In this document: positions 60,836-64,000 of the stretch, one piece after another
Layout of the letters: every line of letters starts with the position of its first letter
Numbering within the stretch: position 1 is the first letter of the stretch
Origin: an uncultured Bacteroides sp.
GTDB lineage: Bacteria > Bacteroidota > Bacteroidia > Bacteroidales > Bacteroidaceae
Length of the DNA: 64,000 nt
Assembly (NCBI GenBank): GCA_905198575.1
Contig: CAJKDC010000003.1
Span: 3,647-67,646, forward strand
Direction: 5' to 3'
The notes under the pieces: model-generated
Told to the model about the DNA's origin: nothing
The model's input: only the letters and a program-made list of their open reading frames with translations
Database searches by the model: none
Program-made: the position numbers and the translations under genes

Positions 60836-61564
60836 TTATTTCATAAAACCATTTACACCAAAAGGAGAAGCATCGTGGTTCAAATTCTCCTCAATCCGTT
60901 CTATCAGTCCATCCTTTATATGAATGATCTTGTCGGTCTGGTTAGCCACCCCACTTTCATGGGTTACTACCACAATGGTCAGTCCCTCCTGCCGGTGCAA
61001 ATCTTTCAAAATATTCATCACCTCTACCGAAGTCTTACTGTCCAGTGCTCCGGTAGGCTCATCGGCAAGAATTATCCTGGGTTTCGAAATCAATGCACGT
61101 GCTATAGCCACACGCTGCTTCTGTCCGCCAGACAGCTCATTAGGCATATGGTGTGCCCACTCCTTCAATCCCAGTTTATCCAGATATTCCAAAGCCAGCT
61201 GATTTCTTTTTTTCCGGCTTACTCCCTGATAAAACAAAGGCAGCGCCACATTCTCCATGGCATTCTTAAACGGTATGAGGTTGAACGACTGAAAGATAAA
61301 TCCAATCATCCTGCAGCGCAGTTCTGCAGCTCGCGTTTCACTCAAGCCTTTTATCAGAACCCCGTCCAGAAGGTACTCTCCCGAATCATAATTATCCAGT
61401 ATCCCCAAAATATTCAACAGCGTAGATTTACCCGAACCCGATGCCCCCATAATAGAAACAAATTCACCTTGAGAAATATCTAAGTCGATGCCCTTTAAGA
61501 CATGCAACGGTGCTCCGTTGTGATATGTCTTATTAATACCTTTTAAATGAATCATTGTCGTCAA
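60836..61564 (-). CDS. ABC transporter ATP-binding protein (LolD/MacB type)
   Basis: This 242-residue ATPase has Walker A GASGSGKST near residue 40, the Q-loop GFIFQSFNLIPF, signature LSGGQKQRVAIARAL near 144, Walker B IILADEPTGALDSKT near 162 and the switch histidine in VVVTHES. It belongs to the LolD/MacB/FtsE group. It is the first gene of the operon ATPase-permease-permease-adaptor-TolC on the minus strand. The cargo cannot be read from sequence; antibiotics, peptides or envelope lipids are candidates. I find no clear TAnnTTTG element in the 140 bp before it. Confidence 0.95.
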   Translation of the reverse strand: MTTMIHLKGINKTYHNGAPLHVLKGIDLDISQGEFVSIMGASGSGKSTLLNILGILDNYDSGEYLLDGVLIKGLSETRAAELRCRMIGFIFQSFNLIPFKNAMENVALPLFYQGVSRKKRNQLALEYLDKLGLKEWAHHMPNELSGGQKQRVAIARALISKPRIILADEPTGALDSKTSVEVMNILKDLHRQEGLTIVVVTHESGVANQTDKIIHIKDGLIERIEENLNHDASPFGVNGFMK

Positions 61565-61639
61565 TAATCTTTAATTTATGCATTAGACGAAATGAAGATA
61601 CAAAAAGTTGCCAACCCGCATGAAATAATCGAAAAAAAA

Positions 61640-61671
61640 TTTGTTCTCTTTTTAAGGTTTCATTACATTTG
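61640..61671 (+). promoter_or_regulatory. promoter of the glucokinase gene
   Basis: TTTG (61640-61643) and TACATTTG (61664-61671) are separated by 20 bp, an excellent match to the Bacteroidales vegetative promoter. Transcription would start near 61678, 28 bp before the ATG. Confidence 0.8.
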
Positions 61672-61705
61672 CTGTCATTATAACTAACCCTAAATATAAA
61701 ATATC

Positions 61706-62680
61706 ATGACAACAAGCATGGAAAAGCCCTACGTAGTGGGTATGGACATTGGTGGTACAAACACAGTTTTTGGTATTGTAGACTCTCGTGGTAACGTTTT
61801 ATCTACAGATTCTGTTAAGACACAGCAATATGCTAAAATTGAGGATTATGTTGATGCAGTATGCAAAAAATTACTTCCTCTGATTCAGGCTATCGGTGGT
61901 GTTGATAAAATTAAGGGTATGGGTGTAGGTGCACCTAACGGAAACTATTATAATGGTACAATTGAATTTGCACCAAACCTTCCTTGGAAAGGTGTAATTC
62001 CATTGGCTGCTTTGTTCGAAGAAAAATTAGGTATTCCTACCGCTTTGACAAACGACGCTAACGCAGCTGCTATCGGTGAAATGACTTATGGTGCTGCACG
62101 TGGTTTGAAAGATTTCATCATGATCACTTTGGGAACTGGTGTAGGTAGCGGTATCGTAATCAACGGTCAGTTGGTATATGGACACGATGGTTTTGCAGGC
62201 GAATTAGGTCACGTAATCGTACGTCGTGACGGTCGTCAGTGCGGATGCGGCCGTAAAGGCTGTCTGGAAACATACTGTTCTGCAACCGGAGTTGCACGTA
62301 CAGCACGCGAATTCCTGATTGCACGTTCAGAACCAAGTTTGTTGAGAAATATCCCTGCTGAAGAAATCGTATCTAAAGATGTATACGATGCAGCAGTAAA
62401 AGGTGATAAACTGGCACAGGACATCTTCGAATATACTGGTAAGATTTTGGGTGAAGCAATTGCTGATTTCATCGCATTCTCTAGCCCAGAAGCTATCATC
62501 CTCTTCGGTGGATTGGCTAAATCTGGCGACTATATCATGAAACCTATCCAGCAGGCTATCGACGAAAATATCCTGAAAATATATGCTGGCAAAACCAAAT
62601 TGTTACTGTCACAGCTGAAAGACGCAGATGCTGCCGTATTGGGTGCCAGTGCATTAGGTTGGGAAGTTAGAGAAGCATAA
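61706..62680 (+). CDS. ROK family glucokinase
   Basis: A 324-residue cytoplasmic kinase with the ROK phosphate loop GMDIGGTNTVFG near residue 15, the second loop LGTGVGSGIVINGQLV, the catalytic NDANAAAIGE, and the zinc-site signature GELGHVIVRR followed by CGCGRKGCLE near residue 178. This is the canonical arrangement for glucokinases and fructokinases of the ROK family, in contrast to the mannose-operon homologue. It most likely phosphorylates glucose. A strong promoter lies upstream; the mutarotase-like gene follows after 17 bp. The codons look like those of a highly expressed gene. Confidence 0.92.
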   Translation: MTTSMEKPYVVGMDIGGTNTVFGIVDSRGNVLSTDSVKTQQYAKIEDYVDAVCKKLLPLIQAIGGVDKIKGMGVGAPNGNYYNGTIEFAPNLPWKGVIPLAALFEEKLGIPTALTNDANAAAIGEMTYGAARGLKDFIMITLGTGVGSGIVINGQLVYGHDGFAGELGHVIVRRDGRQCGCGRKGCLETYCSATGVARTAREFLIARSEPSLLRNIPAEEIVSKDVYDAAVKGDKLAQDIFEYTGKILGEAIADFIAFSSPEAIILFGGLAKSGDYIMKPIQQAIDENILKIYAGKTKLLLSQLKDADAAVLGASALGWEVREA

Positions 62681-62697
62681 TAATTAAGTGCAATATA

Positions 62698-63087
62698 ATG
62701 GAAAATAAGAAACTAGGTTATACTGTAAAAGAGTACCATCAGCCTGTTAAACGCTACTGTCAAGTTCTAAATCTATGCGATGACAAAGAAATGATAGAAG
62801 CTTATAAACAATGCCATTCACAAGCGAGTGTTTGGGATGAAGTCTTACAGAATATACATGATGTAGGAATTCTGGAAATGGAAATCTATGCATGTGGAAT
62901 CCAGGTATTCATGATTGTTGAAACGCCGTTGGATTTTGACTGGGACAAAGCAATGGAAAAATTTGCAACCTTGCCCCGTCAAGCAGAGTGGGAAGCTCGT
63001 GTAGCGAAACTACAAGGTGAAGACCCCAATCTAAAATCAGATGAAAAATGGCATTTAATGGATCGTATTTTCCACTTATACAAATAA
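62698..63087 (+). CDS. L-rhamnose mutarotase (RhaM) family protein
   Basis: A 129-residue protein of the ferredoxin-like alpha/beta RhaM family. KRYCQVLNLCDDKEMIEAYK aligns with the first strand and helix of E. coli RhaM, and the histidine at residue 40 (YKQCHSQASVWDEV) matches the catalytic histidine there; EWEARVAKL and LMDRIFHLYK match the later helix and C-terminal strand. It should interconvert the anomers of a 6-deoxy sugar or related hexose. It follows the glucokinase gene by 17 bp, so the two are probably co-transcribed, an odd pairing for a strict rhamnose enzyme; another hexose is possible. Confidence 0.85.
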   Translation: MENKKLGYTVKEYHQPVKRYCQVLNLCDDKEMIEAYKQCHSQASVWDEVLQNIHDVGILEMEIYACGIQVFMIVETPLDFDWDKAMEKFATLPRQAEWEARVAKLQGEDPNLKSDEKWHLMDRIFHLYK

Positions 63088-63102
63088 AAACCTACTAATA
63101 TC

Positions 63103-63137
63103 AATAGCCAACTCAATTGAGTTGGCTATTTTTTTAT
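63103..63137 (+). terminator. intrinsic terminator after the mutarotase-like gene
   Basis: The arms 63103-63116 and 63117-63130 (AATAGCCAACTCAA/TTGAGTTGGCTATT) form a perfect 14-bp palindrome, followed by T-rich sequence to 63135. Confidence 0.9.
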
Positions 63138-63150
63138 CCACATCTATCAT

Positions 63151-63198
63151 CAAAAAAAAGGCGAAGATGTATTCCACATGGAATTTCATCTTCGCCTT
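63151..63198 (-). terminator. intrinsic terminator of the 46-residue protein gene
   Basis: The arms 63158-63169 (AAGGCGAAGATG) and 63187-63198 (CATCTTCGCCTT) pair perfectly, with an inner ATTCC/GGAAT stem. On the minus strand eight T follow. Confidence 0.9.
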
Positions 63199-63242
63199 TA
63201 CATTATAGAATAAATTATTTGCTCTCAATCAAATATGCCCTA

Positions 63243-63383
63243 TCAGGCATTTGCACGTGAATCCATCATTTTCTGGATTCTGTATTGCAGTGACTGGCAA
63301 GCAGCGCCTTTACGCATAGCTTTGTAACGCATCAACTTGTACTGCAACATTTCAATTGTTTCATTCATCTTCGTTGTTTTCAT
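63243..63383 (-). CDS. 46-residue basic, methionine-rich protein of unknown function
   Basis: An open frame on the minus strand from the ATG at 63383 to the TGA at 63243 encodes 46 residues: it starts MKTTKMNETIEMLQYKLMRY and ends QKMMDSRANA. An ATG three codons upstream (63392) is an alternative start. The product is helical in appearance, strongly basic, with seven methionines and one cysteine (GAACQS). The frame is bracketed by a -7 element (63475-63482) and a perfect terminator (63151-63198) on the same strand, which is why I accept it as a gene. I do not recognise a family; nucleic-acid binding is a guess from charge. Confidence 0.65.
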   Translation of the reverse strand: MKTTKMNETIEMLQYKLMRYKAMRKGAACQSLQYRIQKMMDSRANA

Positions 63384-63474
63384 AATTTGCATCTGTTTTT
63401 ATGGCCTCCCATTTGGAGAACCGGTTGTTATACACTTTATAACTCTTTTTACTTATCTCTCGTTTATTACACTG

Positions 63475-63482
63475 CAAATATA
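63475..63482 (-). promoter_or_regulatory. -7 element of the 46-residue protein gene
   Basis: On the minus strand this reads TATATTTG, a match to TAnnTTTG, about 90 bp before the ATG at 63383. The leader would be about 85 nt. No -33 TTTG is seen. Confidence 0.4.
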
Positions 63483-63851
63483 CGACCTTTTCTTGAAAAT
63501 ATGCTGAAAAACATATTTTATGGCATATAATTTAATAATTATAAACTTTTAAAGAGGTTGCAAAACATATTTTCACAATAAAAACACTCGTAATTGGGGG
63601 ATACATCGGACAAAACTTCAGAACGCTGAAAAAATGTCAGACAAAGAAATTATTATATTTCAGCATCGCCTCATACTTGAAGCCCATTAAAAATAACAGC
63701 GAGATTTTACTGCAGCATTATTGAGATATACTTATAGCATAAAAATGATCAGAGTTTATCTTAGCAATGTGGAAAGTGTATTTCAATAAAGATAAGGTTA
63801 ATCCGTTCCGTCAAAACAATAGCTTTCTTTCTATGAAACCGGCAGAAACAT

Positions 63852-63890
63852 AAAAAAGGCTTCCATTTCAAAGAAACAGAAGCCTTTTTT
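63852..63890 (-). terminator. intrinsic terminator of rplS
   Basis: The arms 63852-63863 (AAAAAAGGCTTC) and 63879-63890 (GAAGCCTTTTTT) are perfect complements, with T-runs on both strands. It ends the minus-strand L19 transcript 22 bp after its stop codon. Confidence 0.9.
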
Positions 63891-63911
63891 ATGTAGGAAA
63901 AATAATACGTC

Positions 63912-64000
63912 TTAGTTAGCTCTTTTTTCCTGAATTCTAGCTTTTTTACCAGTAAGAGCACGCAAGTAGTACAATTTAGCACGACGTACTTTACCAACTT
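63912..64000 (-). CDS. rplS: 50S ribosomal protein L19, C-terminal part
   Basis: Twenty-nine codons before the stop at 63912-63914 are visible on the minus strand; the gene continues beyond the window. The residues VGKVRRAKLYYLRAL and GKKARIQEKRAN are the very conserved C-terminus of L19, a protein at the interface of the ribosomal subunits. A strong terminator follows at 63852-63890. Confidence 0.93.
   Translation of the reverse strand, partial: VGKVRRAKLYYLRALTGKKARIQEKRAN

Larger units (their letters stand above)
63384..63911. other. 528-bp gene-poor region between the small gene and rplS
   Basis: It holds a -7 element for the small minus-strand gene (63475-63482), two copies of AAAACATATTTT (near 63509 and 63562), a segment near 63610-63735 with partial resemblance to one at 32385-32450, and the rplS terminator (63852-63890). 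I see no gene that I can support; an 18-codon plus-strand frame at 63634-63690 is too short to judge. Confidence 0.6.

Noticed and set aside
63634..63690. 18-codon plus-strand frame starting MSDKEIIIFQH
   Set aside because: It is too short to distinguish from chance and has no promoter or terminator of its own.
63761..63997. 78-codon minus-strand frame at the window end
   Set aside because: It overlaps rplS in another frame and crosses the rplS terminator; the L19 C-terminus is unmistakable.
1..64000. CRISPR arrays, tRNA/rRNA genes, insertion sequences, prophage or conjugative genes
   Set aside because: I looked for regularly spaced repeats, tRNA cloverleaf ends, transposase or integrase motifs and found none. 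The only array-like feature, at 55543-55700, has no unique spacers and is not a CRISPR.

Overview
The window is chromosomal DNA from a member of the Bacteroidales, most likely Bacteroides or Phocaeicola (Bacteroidaceae). Reasons: promoter elements of the TAnnTTTG (-7) and TTTG (-33) type precede many genes; purine-rich Shine-Dalgarno sites are largely absent; lipoproteins and glycoside hydrolases are abundant; and several arrangements are typical of the phylum, namely a MurF-Alr fusion, GldH, a complex I cluster with fused NuoCD and no NuoE/F/G, and a RicT-like PSP1 protein. I see no tRNA, rRNA, CRISPR array, transposase, integrase or phage gene.

Layout. 1-2.3 kb: the end of a nucleoid-associated protein gene and a phospholipase D/cardiolipin synthase-like gene. 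2.4-14.4 kb: a mannose/mannoside catabolic locus. A five-gene minus-strand operon (six-hairpin glycosidase lipoprotein, long phosphomannose isomerase, ROK kinase, GH92 alpha-mannosidase, MFS permease) diverges from an AraC-type regulator, which is followed by a second, larger GH92 enzyme. Together these genes could release, import, phosphorylate and isomerise mannose to fructose-6-phosphate; there is no SusC/SusD pair. 14.5-18.6 kb: metF, a DNA polymerase III delta' subunit, a RicT-like protein and the GldH lipoprotein. 18.6-26.0 kb: the cell-shape cluster rodA, mrdA, mreD, mreC, mreB (minus strand), preceded by purH. 26.3-29.8 kb: a PiT phosphate transporter with a PhoU-like tail and an aminoglycoside-phosphotransferase-fold sugar kinase. 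29.8-38.5 kb: an outer-membrane beta-barrel protein, a DPP IV-type peptidase, MurF-Alr and a GSCFA protein. 38.5-41.8 kb: dxs and trkA. 41.9-42.4 kb: a small orphan secreted protein. 42.5-52.5 kb: nuoA, B, CD, H, I, J, K, L, M, N. 52.6-55.5 kb: manA, a CvfB-like RNA-binding protein and an unknown exported His/Arg/Tyr-rich protein. 55.9-61.6 kb: a tripartite MacAB/TolC-type efflux operon. 61.7-64 kb: a ROK glucokinase, a rhamnose-mutarotase-like protein, a 46-residue basic protein and the C-terminal end of rplS (L19).

Base composition changes sharply. The nuo cluster, manA, cvfB and much of the efflux operon are GC-rich, while the rest of the window is moderately AT-rich. Inside the GC-rich nuo operon the short gaps before start codons are strikingly AT-rich.

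The least explained elements are a 19-bp perfect inverted repeat just before the large GH92 start codon, a degenerate array of about 21-bp GCCG-headed repeats downstream of the efflux operon, a heptad-based inverted repeat between mreB and mreC, a 21-nt-arm hairpin after cvfB, a long phosphomannose isomerase with an extra N-terminal domain, and several small orphan proteins. None of them amounts on this evidence to a demonstrated new system.
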